NCBI GenBank assembly: GCA_945878115.1 | Contig: CAMDVD010000018.1 | Coordinates: 1-55,981, forward strand | Origin: Chitinophaga pinensis | GTDB taxonomy: Bacteria > Bacteroidota > Bacteroidia > Chitinophagales > Chitinophagaceae | Direction: 5' to 3' | Length of the DNA stretch: 55,981 nucleotides | In this document: one piece after another, positions 43,534 through 52,265 of the stretch | How positions within the stretch are numbered: the stretch's first letter is position 1 | Layout of the letters: each line of letters opens with the position of its first letter | Program-made: the position numbers and the translations under genes | The notes under the pieces: model-generated | Database searches by the model: none | What the model was told of the DNA's origin: nothing | The model's input: only the letters and a program-made list of their open reading frames with translations

Positions 43534-43659
43534 TTAATCTTTCAAATATTTTCTCATGACATAAACTAACGCAATAAACATAATAGCCATGTAAACTATA
43601 CAGCCATAATAGCCAATCATTGAGCCTACAGTGTATATTGAAAGTATAATAGAATGCAT
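43534..43659 (-). CDS. 41-aa single-helix membrane microprotein (candidate)
   Basis: ATG 43659 to TAA 43534 encodes 41 residues. MHSIILSIYTVGS begins it, then a hydrophobic run with GYYGCIVYMAIMFIALVYV and a basic end MRKYLKD, a classical positive-inside membrane helix. The minus-strand TATATTTG at 43677-43684 lies 17 bases upstream as a -7 element. It fills most of the 207-base gap between pdxH and the beta-barrel gene. I recognise no family. The coding case rests on composition, topology and the promoter, so it needs comparison with relatives. Confidence 0.5.
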   Translation of the reverse strand: MHSIILSIYTVGSMIGYYGCIVYMAIMFIALVYVMRKYLKD

Positions 43660-43676
43660 AAATTATTTTTAGATTG

Positions 43677-43684
43677 CAAATATA
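43677..43684 (-). promoter_or_regulatory. -7 element of the 41-aa microprotein gene
   Basis: Minus-strand TATATTTG, an exact TAnnTTTG match just downstream of the end of the outer-membrane gene on the same strand. The -33 element is weak. Confidence 0.45.
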
Positions 43685-43690
43685 ATAAAA

Positions 43691-44362
43691 CTATCCTCTT
43701 TTTCTGTGTCTGAATTTAAATACGAATCCAGCTTGTGCAAGGGACTTACCATAACCAGCCTCCAGATAGATGGCAGTTCTTGTAAGGAAAAAGTAACGAA
43801 TACCAAAACTCATCTCAAATGAAACAGCATGTGGATCTTTAAATTGCGCATTAAATGTACTGTCATCAGGCGAATAATCCGTAAAATCTTTATGTACAAA
43901 ATAGTTGTAACCAGCGCCACCACCTAAATAGACATCAAATTCCTTGTTCACAAATAAGTGATAATTAAATCGCAAATTGGCGGATATATCTGTTAAAGTC
44001 GAACCATATTTAAAAGGTAAATCAATACCATATAATGGATCAGGGCGCATACGTTTCCAATCAGACTTGTATAAAATATAACTTGTAGATAGTAGAACGC
44101 TTAATTTTCGGCTAAGTCCATATTCCGTTTTCCAATAAAATGCGCCAATGCCAACTACTCTAAAGTTGTCTTCATTTTTATGGTAATCAAATAGTTTTTT
44201 ATCCAATCGCGGTTGACCATAACCATAAGAAAAATGGATTTGTCCTCTTTCGTGTGCCTTCTGATCCCAATAATAATCCCAACCTGCAATTTTATAATCC
44301 TGCGCCAAAATTTGAGTACTAATACCCAAGACCAGAATTATAACAAAAAAAAACTTGTTCAT
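43691..44362 (-). CDS. Outer-membrane beta-barrel protein
   Basis: A 223-residue protein with a signal peptide (MNKFFFVIILVLGISTQILAQ) and alternating amphipathic strands: GQIHFSYGYGQPRL, LSVLLSTSYILYKS, DVYLGGGAGYNYFVH and the last strand IYLEAGYGKSLAQAGFVFKF. This is the small OmpA-N/OMP_b-brl type barrel. The function is unknown. The gap to the Sua5/YrdC gene (126 bases) shows nothing notable. Confidence 0.8.
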   Translation of the reverse strand: MNKFFFVIILVLGISTQILAQDYKIAGWDYYWDQKAHERGQIHFSYGYGQPRLDKKLFDYHKNEDNFRVVGIGAFYWKTEYGLSRKLSVLLSTSYILYKSDWKRMRPDPLYGIDLPFKYGSTLTDISANLRFNYHLFVNKEFDVYLGGGAGYNYFVHKDFTDYSPDDSTFNAQFKDPHAVSFEMSFGIRYFFLTRTAIYLEAGYGKSLAQAGFVFKFRHRKRG

Positions 44363-44488
44363 GAATTTCTATTTGGGAACAAATTAAGGAAAAAAACTAT
44401 TAATAATGTAATAATGTTTCAGGAATTATTGAATTCAATATTTCAAACATAAAAATAAACTCTTTAATTCTGTTTTATGTCTTTGAAC

Positions 44489-45097
44489 TTACATCAATAT
44501 TCCAGCACCTTGTCGAATTATTTCAGGAGGCGATTGTGTACAATCTACAATGGTGGAAGTTTCTGTGCCACCAAAACCGCCATCAATGATGTAATCCACT
44601 TTGTTTTTGAATGCTTCATAAATTATTTCTGGATCTGTATACATTTCGTCTTCTTCATCCAAGGGTAAGGAAGCATTTAATATAGGTTTTCCCAAACCTT
44701 GCAGAATTGCATGGCAGATTTTATTATCAGGAACTCTTATCCCAACAGTTTCTCTTTTTGTTTTTAAAAGTTTAGGCGTTTTTTTACTTGCCTCCAGAAT
44801 AAATGTAAATGGCCCTGGTAAATATTGTTTTAAAAAACGATACAAAGGAGTATCTATTGCTTTTGTATACTCGCTTAAGTGACTTAAATCGGAACATAGA
44901 AAAGAAAGCTGTGCTTTTTCAACAGGAATTTTTTTAATAGCACAAATACGTTGAATCGCTTCAGGATGTTCAATATCACAGCCAATTCCATACACTGTAT
45001 CGGTGGGATAAATGATAAGCCCTCCCTTCAAAAGACATTCTACGAGCAATTTAATTTTTCGCTCGTCAGGGTTTTTCGGATGTATTTGTAATAACAT
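44489..45097 (-). CDS. L-threonylcarbamoyladenylate synthase (Sua5/YciO/YrdC family)
   Basis: A 202-residue YrdC-fold protein. GGLIIYPTDTVYGIGCDIEH, KKIPVEKAQLSFLC, YLPGPFTFILEAS, TVGIRVPDN and PILNASLP are in the right order. True TsaC proteins make threonylcarbamoyl-AMP for tRNA t6A37; YciO paralogues are less certain, and the length and KKIPVEKAQLSFLCSDLSHL segment look more YciO-like. It is divergent from the O-antigen ligase gene with 41 bases between starts. Confidence 0.88.
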   Translation of the reverse strand: MLLQIHPKNPDERKIKLLVECLLKGGLIIYPTDTVYGIGCDIEHPEAIQRICAIKKIPVEKAQLSFLCSDLSHLSEYTKAIDTPLYRFLKQYLPGPFTFILEASKKTPKLLKTKRETVGIRVPDNKICHAILQGLGKPILNASLPLDEEDEMYTDPEIIYEAFKNKVDYIIDGGFGGTETSTIVDCTQSPPEIIRQGAGILM

Positions 45098-45102
45098 TTC
45101 TA

Positions 45103-45131
45103 CGAAGATACAATTCGCTTTTCTAACTTCG
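45103..45131. promoter_or_regulatory. Two facing -7 elements in a 41-base divergent gap
   Basis: Minus strand TATCTTCG (45103-45110) and plus strand TAACTTCG (45124-45131) each sit 5-7 bases from a start codon (45097 minus, 45139 plus). Both genes would have leaderless or nearly leaderless mRNAs. Confidence 0.45.
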
Positions 45132-45138
45132 CCTTTCT

Positions 45139-46380
45139 ATGTCTTTTAGTAAAAAAATAGATAGGTCATCCTTATGGTATTTAATTGTTGTATTCACAGC
45201 AGTTTCTTTTCCATGGAGTGAACGAATTAATTCAATTGGCATATTATTACTAATAGCGCATTGGTTTATAGATAGAAATTGGTTTGCAAAAATTAAATCA
45301 TTTCAATTTACACCAACTACGATATGTATGTGGGCATTTTTTTTATTGCAAGCACTTGCCATATTTTGGAGCGTGGATAAAATGACTGGATGGCAAAGCA
45401 CACAAGTCAAACTAAGCCTATTTATTTTCCCATTATTATTTTCTACAGAAAACTATTTAAATAGAGACAAGTTAAGGAAGCTTTTTTTATTTTTTTGTAT
45501 CTCTTGTACAATTTCGTTTTTGTATTGTCTAGTGTATTCCATCTATTTTAATTATCCTATTGGCTGGAATCTTGTTTTCAATAGAATGAAAATATCTGAA
45601 GGGATTATGCATCCTGGTTATTATTCAAATTATTTTGCTTTTGCAATTGTCTTCTGCACGTTAGAATTAATACACCATAAACATTTAGAGCAAGGGTTGA
45701 AACAAATTTATCTTCTTTTCATCTGCCTTTTCTCATTCGCCATCATCGTGCTTGCTTCCAAGACAGCATTAATATTTCTATTTCTATTTACTCTTTATTT
45801 ATTATGGTATTGGTCAGGAATATTAAAAAATAGCTTATTTAGAATATTGCTTTTTGTCGTGCTTCTATTTGGCACATTGGCTGTGCTTTATATTGTGCCT
45901 CCCATACATTATCGCATAACAGAAACATGGAATACCCTAAGAATTGTTGACCATACTGTACTGTTTAGTAATTCAACAGGTGCTCGAATTGCGGCTTGGC
46001 AATTAGAATGGAAAATAATAAAACCCAATTGGTTGATTGGATATGGTACAGGTGAAGCGAATGGATTATTGATGCAAGAATTTAAACAAGGAAATTACGC
46101 CAGTTTAATCGAGTATAATATGCATACACACAATCAGTTGTTGCATATTTGGATAGATTTAGGATTATTGGGAGTTCTGTTCCTTTTATCTTTTATTGCT
46201 TTTAGTTTTACTGAAGCTTTACAAAAAGGAATGAAAGAAGCATATTGGATGTCACTTTTAATTTTTGTAAATATTTTGACGGATGATATGCTCGAAATAC
46301 AAGCTGGTATTGTTTTTTTTATTTTCTTTTTGTGTTTGTTGCTGAATAAAAAAGAATGGAAAACCAATGGTTATTATTGA
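45139..46380 (+). CDS. O-antigen ligase (Wzy_C/WaaL-like) family protein
   Basis: A 413-residue protein with about ten to twelve TM segments and a large extracytoplasmic loop (around residues 250-330). In that loop are HPGYYSNYFAFAIVF, IAAWQLEWKIIKPNWLIGYG and the Wzy_C-type MHTHNQLLHIWIDLGLLGVL. Family members join or polymerise undecaprenyl-linked glycans in the periplasm. Which glycan is handled cannot be told; no glycosyltransferases are adjacent. It is convergent with the two-component genes at a 6-base gap. Confidence 0.87.
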   Translation: MSFSKKIDRSSLWYLIVVFTAVSFPWSERINSIGILLLIAHWFIDRNWFAKIKSFQFTPTTICMWAFFLLQALAIFWSVDKMTGWQSTQVKLSLFIFPLLFSTENYLNRDKLRKLFLFFCISCTISFLYCLVYSIYFNYPIGWNLVFNRMKISEGIMHPGYYSNYFAFAIVFCTLELIHHKHLEQGLKQIYLLFICLFSFAIIVLASKTALIFLFLFTLYLLWYWSGILKNSLFRILLFVVLLFGTLAVLYIVPPIHYRITETWNTLRIVDHTVLFSNSTGARIAAWQLEWKIIKPNWLIGYGTGEANGLLMQEFKQGNYASLIEYNMHTHNQLLHIWIDLGLLGVLFLLSFIAFSFTEALQKGMKEAYWMSLLIFVNILTDDMLEIQAGIVFFIFFLCLLLNKKEWKTNGYY

Positions 46381-46386
46381 ATCTCA

Positions 46387-47106
46387 TTAGTCTAGAAACT
46401 TATATCCAACGCCTCTTGAACTTAAAAAATGTTTTGGTTTTCGAGGATTCTCTTCAAAGTATTTTCGATAAACCATAATAAAATTATCAATGGTACGCGT
46501 GGTAGGAAAAACATTATAACCCCAAACTGTTTTTAAAATATGTTCACGCGTAATTACTTCATTTTTATTATCGATGAGCAGCTTTAAAAACTGAACTTCT
46601 TTTTTTGTCAATGGATGTTTTTCTCCGCGAATATCTACACATTCTAATCCATGAAAATCTATTTTGCAATTACCAAATTCATAAAATTGAATTTTATCAA
46701 TACTACCGCGATTGTTTAGTTTATTTTTTTCAATTAATTTTTCAACACGTAGTAATAGCTCTTCCAAATTAAAAGGTTTGGTCAAATAATCATCACCACC
46801 TTTTTTAAGACCTAATACACGATCGGCACCTCCATTTTTTGCGGATAAAAAAAGTATTGGAACCTTATCATTTTGTAAACGGATTGTTTCGCAAACCATA
46901 ATACCATCCATTTCCGGTAGCATAATGTCTAAAATGATGCAATCGAAATATTCTTCCTTAAAGGCTTTGATAGCTAGTTTTCCATTTACTTCTGCTCGCA
47001 CTTCATAACCTTCTAATTCAAGATTCAGCTTCAATGCTTCTCTTAAATTTTCTTCGTCTTCAACGAGTAAAATAATTCCTTTTTCTTTTTGTATATGTGT
47101 CATCAT
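46387..47106 (-). CDS. OmpR-family response regulator
   Basis: About 239 residues. The receiver domain has ILLVEDEENLREAL, the phospho-acceptor Asp in CIILDIMLPEMDG and a TKPFNLEELLLR switch lysine. The C-terminal winged helix has PLTKKEVQFLKLLIDN, TREHILKTVWG and SSRGVGYKFLD. I use ATG 47106, which overlaps the kinase stop codon (TGATG); a TTG at 47109 is also possible. The targets are unknown. Confidence 0.93.
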   Translation of the reverse strand: MMTHIQKEKGIILLVEDEENLREALKLNLELEGYEVRAEVNGKLAIKAFKEEYFDCIILDIMLPEMDGIMVCETIRLQNDKVPILFLSAKNGGADRVLGLKKGGDDYLTKPFNLEELLLRVEKLIEKNKLNNRGSIDKIQFYEFGNCKIDFHGLECVDIRGEKHPLTKKEVQFLKLLIDNKNEVITREHILKTVWGYNVFPTTRTIDNFIMVYRKYFEENPRKPKHFLSSRGVGYKFLD

Positions 47107-48071
47107 CAAGCGTTAAATACGACTTCAAAAATAGAACCTTGTGGCGAATTATTTTTCACCGTTATGTCATATTTGTAAAGGGAAATTATTTTTTTGACAA
47201 TGTAAAGTCCTAATCCTGTGCCTTTGGAAGTTCTCGTGTTTTCATTTCCGATACGGTAAAATTTTTCAAAGATGTGTTTCTTTTCTTCATCCGAAATGCC
47301 AATACCTTGGTCTTTGACTTGTAAATGAAAAGTAGAATTTATTTTTTGCAAACAAATTTCAATGCAATCGTTTGCTTGTGAATACTTTCTTGCATTTTCT
47401 AATAAATTACTAATGACTAATTGCCACAGAGTAGAATCGCCTCTTATGGATAAAATTTCTTTGTCAATTGTTTCTACAAATTTTCGCTGAGGATATCGGC
47501 TTCTCATTTCATTAATTTGTAAAAGCAAAAGCTCATTCATATTTACCATTTCGGTATAAATGGCTTTCTTTTTATTTTCAAGTTGTGTAGCTACCAAAAT
47601 ATTATCGCATAAATCATTCAATCGATTGGTTTCTTGAACGGATGATTTTACAAGTTTTAGTTGCAAGGTTTCATCTAATTTTCTTTTTTCTAAGGTTTGC
47701 ATATTCAACTTGATACCAGCAATAGGTGTTTTCAGTTCATGGGTAATACTGAGCATGAAATTTTGCTGCAACTTACTCAATTGTCGCTGACGATAATACG
47801 CATAATATACAATTGCAGCTGTCAATAAAATGATCAACAAGAACGTAGAACCTTCGCCCCAATATTGATGAGTACGTCTGTTTTTTTTATCTTCTATTTT
47901 TTGTAAATCAAGAAGATAGGTACTACTCTTTGTAATTTTCTGTTGTAATTCAAGATTTTTTGATTCTAAACCATAAACTACTCTACTCTGTTTTTGCAAA
48001 CTATAACCCCAAAATACAATGGCTGCAATCACATATATAAATAGCAATGTATAAGCAATGGTAAATTTCAT
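47106..48071 (-). CDS. Sensor histidine kinase
   Basis: A 321-residue kinase with TM1 at about 4-22, a ~50-residue extracytoplasmic loop and TM2 at about 76-93. The HisKA motif is SITHELKTPIAGI with H111. The ATPase domain has NLLENARKYSQ (N box), VKDQGIGISDEE (G1), FEKFYRIGNENTR (F box) and KGTGLGLYIVKKI (G2). It is translationally coupled to the regulator downstream. The short sensor loop suggests a membrane or simple periplasmic signal (inference). Confidence 0.94.
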   Translation of the reverse strand: MKFTIAYTLLFIYVIAAIVFWGYSLQKQSRVVYGLESKNLELQQKITKSSTYLLDLQKIEDKKNRRTHQYWGEGSTFLLIILLTAAIVYYAYYRQRQLSKLQQNFMLSITHELKTPIAGIKLNMQTLEKRKLDETLQLKLVKSSVQETNRLNDLCDNILVATQLENKKKAIYTEMVNMNELLLLQINEMRSRYPQRKFVETIDKEILSIRGDSTLWQLVISNLLENARKYSQANDCIEICLQKINSTFHLQVKDQGIGISDEEKKHIFEKFYRIGNENTRTSKGTGLGLYIVKKIISLYKYDITVKNNSPQGSIFEVVFNA

Positions 48072-48164
48072 GAGGACGTAAAGATAAAACTAAATTGAAT
48101 TGTTTTTTTGTCGGGTAAACTAAAAAAATACAATGGGAAAATAATTTTCTTAGGTGGATGTATT

Positions 48165-48240
48165 GCGGCAACGATAGCAGTGGAAATCCTTTTTGCTTGC
48201 TTTGAAGCAAAAAGATTGGAACGGATAGCGTGTTTGCCGC
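48165..48240. repeat. REP-like palindromic intergenic element
   Basis: Outer arms GCGGCAA (48165-48171) and TTGCCGC (48234-48240). Inside is a 10-bp hairpin CTTTTTGCTT/AAGCAAAAAG (48189-48198 and 48205-48214), flanked by GATAGCAGTGGAAATC and AGATTGGAACGGATAGCG. It lies in the 235-base gap between the kinase and the next minus-strand gene. Similar elements with GATAGC and AAAAGATTG are, as I recall, dispersed in Bacteroidota genomes; this is from memory, not a search. Confidence 0.65.
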
Positions 48241-48306
48241 CCAAAATATTTTCATTATAGTTTTAATAGATCCATTTTGTCCAAATAAAAATGAATGCCA
48301 ATAAGG

Positions 48307-49014
48307 TTAATTTATTTGTATTGGCAAATAATCTGCACTTACATCAAATTGAAAAAGTGAAATGAAAGGTTTTTTCTTGCAAGTCAACCACTCATCTTTA
48401 TAGGGTTTACATTCTGTATCTTTTGTTTTGATAATATGAATTTTAGATGTAGAGAAATTGACTTCAACTAAATTTCTTCCTGCATCGCCTACGCCTTCGC
48501 CATCACAATCACTGCCAACGAAAAAACTATCATTGCTTATGCCAATGAGTTGCCATTCATTTTGTTGAAATCGGAATGTATAATCTTGTGTCCATCGCCA
48601 ATTGCTACCACCGTAATGATTAATTTTCAAAACATTTTTTTCTAAAGAGATACTGGCATATGGGTCGCCAAATACCCCACCGCATTGTTTACAAAGCACA
48701 CCTTCCTTGGTGAAAGATGAAAGGATATAGCTATCTTTTGTTTTTTGCAAAATAAGAATTGCTCTATTGCATTCAAATTCAAAATTATCTTGTCCATTTT
48801 CTTTTTCATTGGCAATAACCAAAACGATATCCAACAATTTATCTGCATTAAAATCTCCTTTTGCAGAATCTAGGATAAACCAAGTTTTGGGAATGAATGA
48901 CTCAATCGTTTTTGCCGATTTGGGTAAAGCAGGAAGAATAGGGCATTGTGCATACATCCTATTCTGTATCCCGATGAAGCAAATCATCCAACAGAATACC
49001 ATTTTTATATACAT
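48307..49014 (-). CDS. Exported protein with FG-GAP-like Asp motif, unknown function
   Basis: About 235 residues. The start is ATG 49014; a TTG four codons upstream is less likely. The signal peptide contains MVFCWMICFIGIQNRMYAQ. The mature part contains AKGDFNADKLLDIVLVIAN, an Asp-rich strand like FG-GAP/VCBS calcium sites, and a cysteine pair CKQC. It starts 18 bases after the sdhB stop on the same strand and may be read through from the sdh operon. I recognise no defined family. Confidence 0.7.
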   Translation of the reverse strand: MYIKMVFCWMICFIGIQNRMYAQCPILPALPKSAKTIESFIPKTWFILDSAKGDFNADKLLDIVLVIANEKENGQDNFEFECNRAILILQKTKDSYILSSFTKEGVLCKQCGGVFGDPYASISLEKNVLKINHYGGSNWRWTQDYTFRFQQNEWQLIGISNDSFFVGSDCDGEGVGDAGRNLVEVNFSTSKIHIIKTKDTECKPYKDEWLTCKKKPFISLFQFDVSADYLPIQIN

Positions 49015-49032
49015 AGTTGTTTGCAACGAAAA

Positions 49033-49791
49033 TTACAAACTCAATTGCGCATTTAAATATTCTCTATTCAAACGAGCAATATTAGAAATTGAAATTTCTT
49101 TAGGACATTCCGCTTCACATGCTCCTGTGTTAGTACAAGCACCGAAACCTTCTTTATCCATTTGCGCTACCATATTCATTACACGAGTTGTTCGTTCTGG
49201 TTGACCTTGTGGTAATAAAGCATATTGCGAAACTTTAGCTGAAGTGAATAGCATAGCACTCGAATTTTTACAAGCTGCTACACAAGCACCACAACCAATA
49301 CACATAGCTGCGTCGAAAGAGGCATCTGCATTTTTCTTATCAATAGGAAGTGCATTTCCATCTTGTGCGTTACCAGTATTTACGCTCACATATCCACCTG
49401 CTTGCTGAATGCGATCGAAAGCACTACGGTCTACAGTTAAATCTTTCAATACAGGAAATGCCTTTGCACGCCAAGGTTCTACCGTAATGGTTTCGCCGTC
49501 TTTGAAAGCACGCATATGTAATTGACAAGTGGTAGTTCCACTCCAAGGTCCATGCGCACGACCATTTATATGCATACTACACATGCCACAAATGCCTTCT
49601 CGACAATCGTGATCAAATGCCACTGGGTCTTGCCCTTCATTAATTAATTTTTCATTTAACACATCAAACATTTCCAAAAAAGACATTTCGGTGGAGATGT
49701 TTTCCGCTTTGTAATTTTCAAATTGACCTTTGTCTTCAGCGTTCTTTTGACGCCATACTTTGAGGTTGAGATTTATTGTTGTGTGTTCCAT
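49033..49791 (-). CDS. sdhB: Succinate dehydrogenase/fumarate reductase iron-sulfur subunit
   Basis: A 252-residue SdhB passing electrons from FAD to quinone. The 2Fe-2S site is [20 protein letters not shown], the 4Fe-4S site [13 protein letters not shown], and the 3Fe-4S region [16 protein letters not shown]. This is the type B (diheme, menaquinone) form common in Bacteroidota. Normally sdhB follows sdhA closely; here 469 bases containing a small cassette separate them. Confidence 0.97.
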   Translation of the reverse strand: MEHTTINLNLKVWRQKNAEDKGQFENYKAENISTEMSFLEMFDVLNEKLINEGQDPVAFDHDCREGICGMCSMHINGRAHGPWSGTTTCQLHMRAFKDGETITVEPWRAKAFPVLKDLTVDRSAFDRIQQAGGYVSVNTGNAQDGNALPIDKKNADASFDAAMCIGCGACVAACKNSSAMLFTSAKVSQYALLPQGQPERTTRVMNMVAQMDKEGFGACTNTGACEAECPKEISISNIARLNREYLNAQLSL

Positions 49792-49800
49792 GTTATTTAA

Positions 49801-49832
49801 TTAGCCAATTAGCAGATTAGCCAATTAGCAGA
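49801..49832. repeat. Two perfect direct copies of a 16-bp unit within the left end
   Basis: TTAGCCAATTAGCAGA occurs at 49801-49816 and 49817-49832 with no mismatch, between the sdhB start and the four-helix-bundle gene. Confidence 0.95.
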
Positions 49833-49836
49833 TTTT

Positions 49837-50202
49837 TTATTGTTTAATTAATATTGTTTTTTTTGATGATGCAATAATCTTGTTTAAAATTCGTAAAATA
49901 CTTTGAAGTTCCTCAATTATTTTTTCTGAATTTGGGAATTCTTCTAAATCCTTACAAACTAATAGCCAATATTCGGTTTCTTCTGCTTCCTTTAAAGATA
50001 TTTTTAATTTATGAATAAAATCATTTTTACTCTCTGCATTTTGTGCTTCCCAAATATTTGCCCCTATTGATGTGCCACTTCTTATAAGTTGTTTAGAAAT
50101 AGTATATTTTTTTATTTTATCTAATTCGCCACAATAAACAACAATGTTCTTTGCAAACTGCAAGGTTAGTTGAACAATTAAGTTGTCTTTATTTTTATTC
50201 AA
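49837..50202 (-). CDS. Four helix bundle protein (S23/23S rRNA intervening-sequence type)
   Basis: A 121-residue helical protein. The family core SKQLIRSGTSIGANIWEAQN, then SKNDFIHKLKISLKEAEETE and YWLLVCKDL, matches the S23/IVP family (TIGR02436-type). Relatives are encoded inside 23S rRNA intervening sequences in some bacteria, and Avd of diversity-generating retroelements has the same fold. It starts with TTG (50202); an in-frame stop lies two codons upstream and no ATG is available. It lies between sdhA and sdhB, in the same direction, almost filling a pair of inverted repeats. The function of free-standing copies is unknown. Confidence 0.88.
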   Translation of the reverse strand: MNKNKDNLIVQLTLQFAKNIVVYCGELDKIKKYTISKQLIRSGTSIGANIWEAQNAESKNDFIHKLKISLKEAEETEYWLLVCKDLEEFPNSEKIIEELQSILRILNKIIASSKKTILIKQ

Positions 50203-50260
50203 TTTTTATAAATCTATCTGTTTTTCAATTTGCGAATTGGCATATCTGCTAATTTGCTAA

Positions 50261-52234
50261 TTATTTATAATTCCTCTGGCTAGGATGTATCACATCATAC
50301 ACCAAATCTTCTTTATTCAATTGCCATTCGTTATTGCCTATATTTTCCCAGCAAGCTACATACATAAAGTTTTCATCATGTCGTAATGCTTCGCCATCTT
50401 CGGTTTGGTGTTCTTCTCTGAAATGTCCACCACAACTCTCTTCTCTGTTTAATGCATCTATACACATTAATTCTCCCAATTCTAAAAAGTCTGCCACACG
50501 ACCAGCTTTATCTAATTCTGGGTTAAGGCTATCCGCTGTTCCTGGCACTCGCACATCCTTCCAAAACTCTTCACGTAATGTTCTTATTTCTTGTATTGCT
50601 TGTTTCAAACCTGCTGCGTTACGAGCCATACCACATTTATCCCACATTATTTTTCCTAATGCTTTATGAAAATAGTCCACTGATTTAGTTCCTTTCACAT
50701 TCATGAAATGAGCTATTCTGTCTTTCACTATTTTTTCTGCATCATCAAATGCTTTTTGTTTTGTATCAATTTTTGGTGTGCGAATTTCATCCGCTAAATA
50801 GTTTCCAATGGTATAAGGAATTACAAAATAGCCATCTGCTAATCCTTGCATCAAAGCACTTGCACCCAAACGGTTTGCACCATGTTCGCTGAAGTTTGCT
50901 TCACCCAAAGCATATAGCCCAGGTACTGAAGTCATTAATTCATAATCAACCCAAAGCCCACCCATGGTATAATGAACCGCAGGGTAAATTCGCATTGGGA
51001 TTGAATAAGGATCTTCGCCTGTAATTTTTGCATACATATCAAAAAGGTTGCCATATTTTTCTTTGACAACACCCTTGCCCATTTTTATAATTTCTTCTTT
51101 GGAAGCATTGTGTATACCTTGTTTGGTTGCTTCTGTTTTTCCGTAACGTTCTATTGCTGAGGCAAAGTCTAAGTATACAGCCATCTTACTAGTACCGACG
51201 CCATAACCTGCATCACAACGTTCTTTCGCAGCACGACTAGCCACATCACGTGGTACTAAATTTCCGAATGCTGGATAGCGACGTTCTAAATAATAATCTC
51301 TTTCTTCTTCTGGAATGTCATATGCTTTTCTAGTATCTCCTTGTTTTTTTGGTACCCAAATTCTTCCATCATTACGCAAGGATTCGGACATCAATGTCAA
51401 TTTACTTTGATGGTCTCCACTCACAGGAATACAAGTTGGATGAATTTGTGTAAAACATGGATTACCAAAATAAGCTCCTTTTTTATGTGCCTTCCATGCC
51501 GCAGTCACATTGCTTCCCATGGCATTGGTAGACAAGAAAAATACATTTCCATAACCACCAGTGCAAAGTAAAACGGCATGTGCACCATGACGTTCAATTT
51601 CACCAGTGACTAAATTACGTGCAATAATGCCACGCGCTTTTCCGTCAATGACCACTACATCTAGCATTTCATGACGATTATGTTCTTGAATAGCACCAAT
51701 AGATACTTGACGCATTTGCGCTGAGTAAGCACCCAATAATAGTTGTTGACCTGTTTGTCCAGCTGCGTAGAAGGTACGTTGTACTTGCGTTCCACCAAAA
51801 GAGCGATTACTTAATAATCCACCATATTCTCTTGCAAATGGAACACCTTGTGCTACACATTGATCGATAATATTTACACTTACTTCTGCAAGGCGATGCA
51901 CATTAGCTTCTCTTGCGCGATAGTCGCCACCCTTGATAGTATCATAAAATAAACGATATACACTATCGCCATCATTTTGATAATTTTTGGCAGCATTGAT
52001 TCCACCTTGTGCTGCAATACTGTGTGCACGACGGCCACTATCTTGAAAGCAGAATGTTTTTACGCTATAACCCAACTCTGCTAATGTAGCAGCAGCAGAA
52101 GCTCCAGCCAAACCAGTGCCTACAACAATAATATCAATGCTACGTTTGTTGGCTGGGTTTACCAATTTACAGGTGCTTTTGTAAGTGCTCCATTTTTGAG
52201 CTAATTCACCAGCAGGTATTCTATTATTAATCAT
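50261..52234 (-). CDS. sdhA: Succinate dehydrogenase/fumarate reductase flavoprotein subunit
   Basis: A 657-residue SdhA. The FAD-binding start is [19 protein letters not shown]; the covalent-FAD histidine region is [19 protein letters not shown]. Active-site segments are [14 protein letters not shown] and [12 protein letters not shown], and [19 protein letters not shown] closes the FAD site. It oxidises succinate, or reduces fumarate, in the SdhCAB complex. Its stop codon coincides with the edge of the inverted repeat of the downstream cassette; the C-terminus IHPSQRNYK looks normal and complete. Confidence 0.97.
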   Translation of the reverse strand: MINNRIPAGELAQKWSTYKSTCKLVNPANKRSIDIIVVGTGLAGASAAATLAELGYSVKTFCFQDSGRRAHSIAAQGGINAAKNYQNDGDSVYRLFYDTIKGGDYRAREANVHRLAEVSVNIIDQCVAQGVPFAREYGGLLSNRSFGGTQVQRTFYAAGQTGQQLLLGAYSAQMRQVSIGAIQEHNRHEMLDVVVIDGKARGIIARNLVTGEIERHGAHAVLLCTGGYGNVFFLSTNAMGSNVTAAWKAHKKGAYFGNPCFTQIHPTCIPVSGDHQSKLTLMSESLRNDGRIWVPKKQGDTRKAYDIPEEERDYYLERRYPAFGNLVPRDVASRAAKERCDAGYGVGTSKMAVYLDFASAIERYGKTEATKQGIHNASKEEIIKMGKGVVKEKYGNLFDMYAKITGEDPYSIPMRIYPAVHYTMGGLWVDYELMTSVPGLYALGEANFSEHGANRLGASALMQGLADGYFVIPYTIGNYLADEIRTPKIDTKQKAFDDAEKIVKDRIAHFMNVKGTKSVDYFHKALGKIMWDKCGMARNAAGLKQAIQEIRTLREEFWKDVRVPGTADSLNPELDKAGRVADFLELGELMCIDALNREESCGGHFREEHQTEDGEALRHDENFMYVACWENIGNNEWQLNKEDLVYDVIHPSQRNYK

Positions 52235-52237
52235 ACT

Positions 52238-52261
52238 AATTTGAGAATTTGAGAATTTGAA
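52238..52261. repeat. 8-bp tandem repeat in the sdhC-sdhA spacer
   Basis: AATTTGAG, AATTTGAG, AATTTGAA in direct succession fill most of the 31-base spacer directly before the sdhA ATG. Confidence 0.9.
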
Positions 52262-52265
52262 AATA

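Larger units (their letters stand above)
49799..50262. mobile_element. Putative small cassette: four-helix-bundle gene bounded by 36-bp inverted repeats
   Basis: The left end (49799-49834) and the inverted right end (50227-50262) match at 31 of 36 positions, sharing AATTAGC, AATTAGCAGAT and GCCAATT. Between them is only the 121-aa gene (49837-50202). The right end finishes on the first two bases of the sdhA stop codon complement (50261-50263). A possible 4-bp ATTT duplication flanks it (49795-49798, 50263-50266), but in this AT-rich context that is weak. No transposase is present. Mobility is inferred from the structure. Confidence 0.55.

Noticed and set aside
48767-49204. 145-codon plus-strand frame
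   Set aside because: It is antisense to sdhB and the exported protein gene, and no promoter or family signature is seen.
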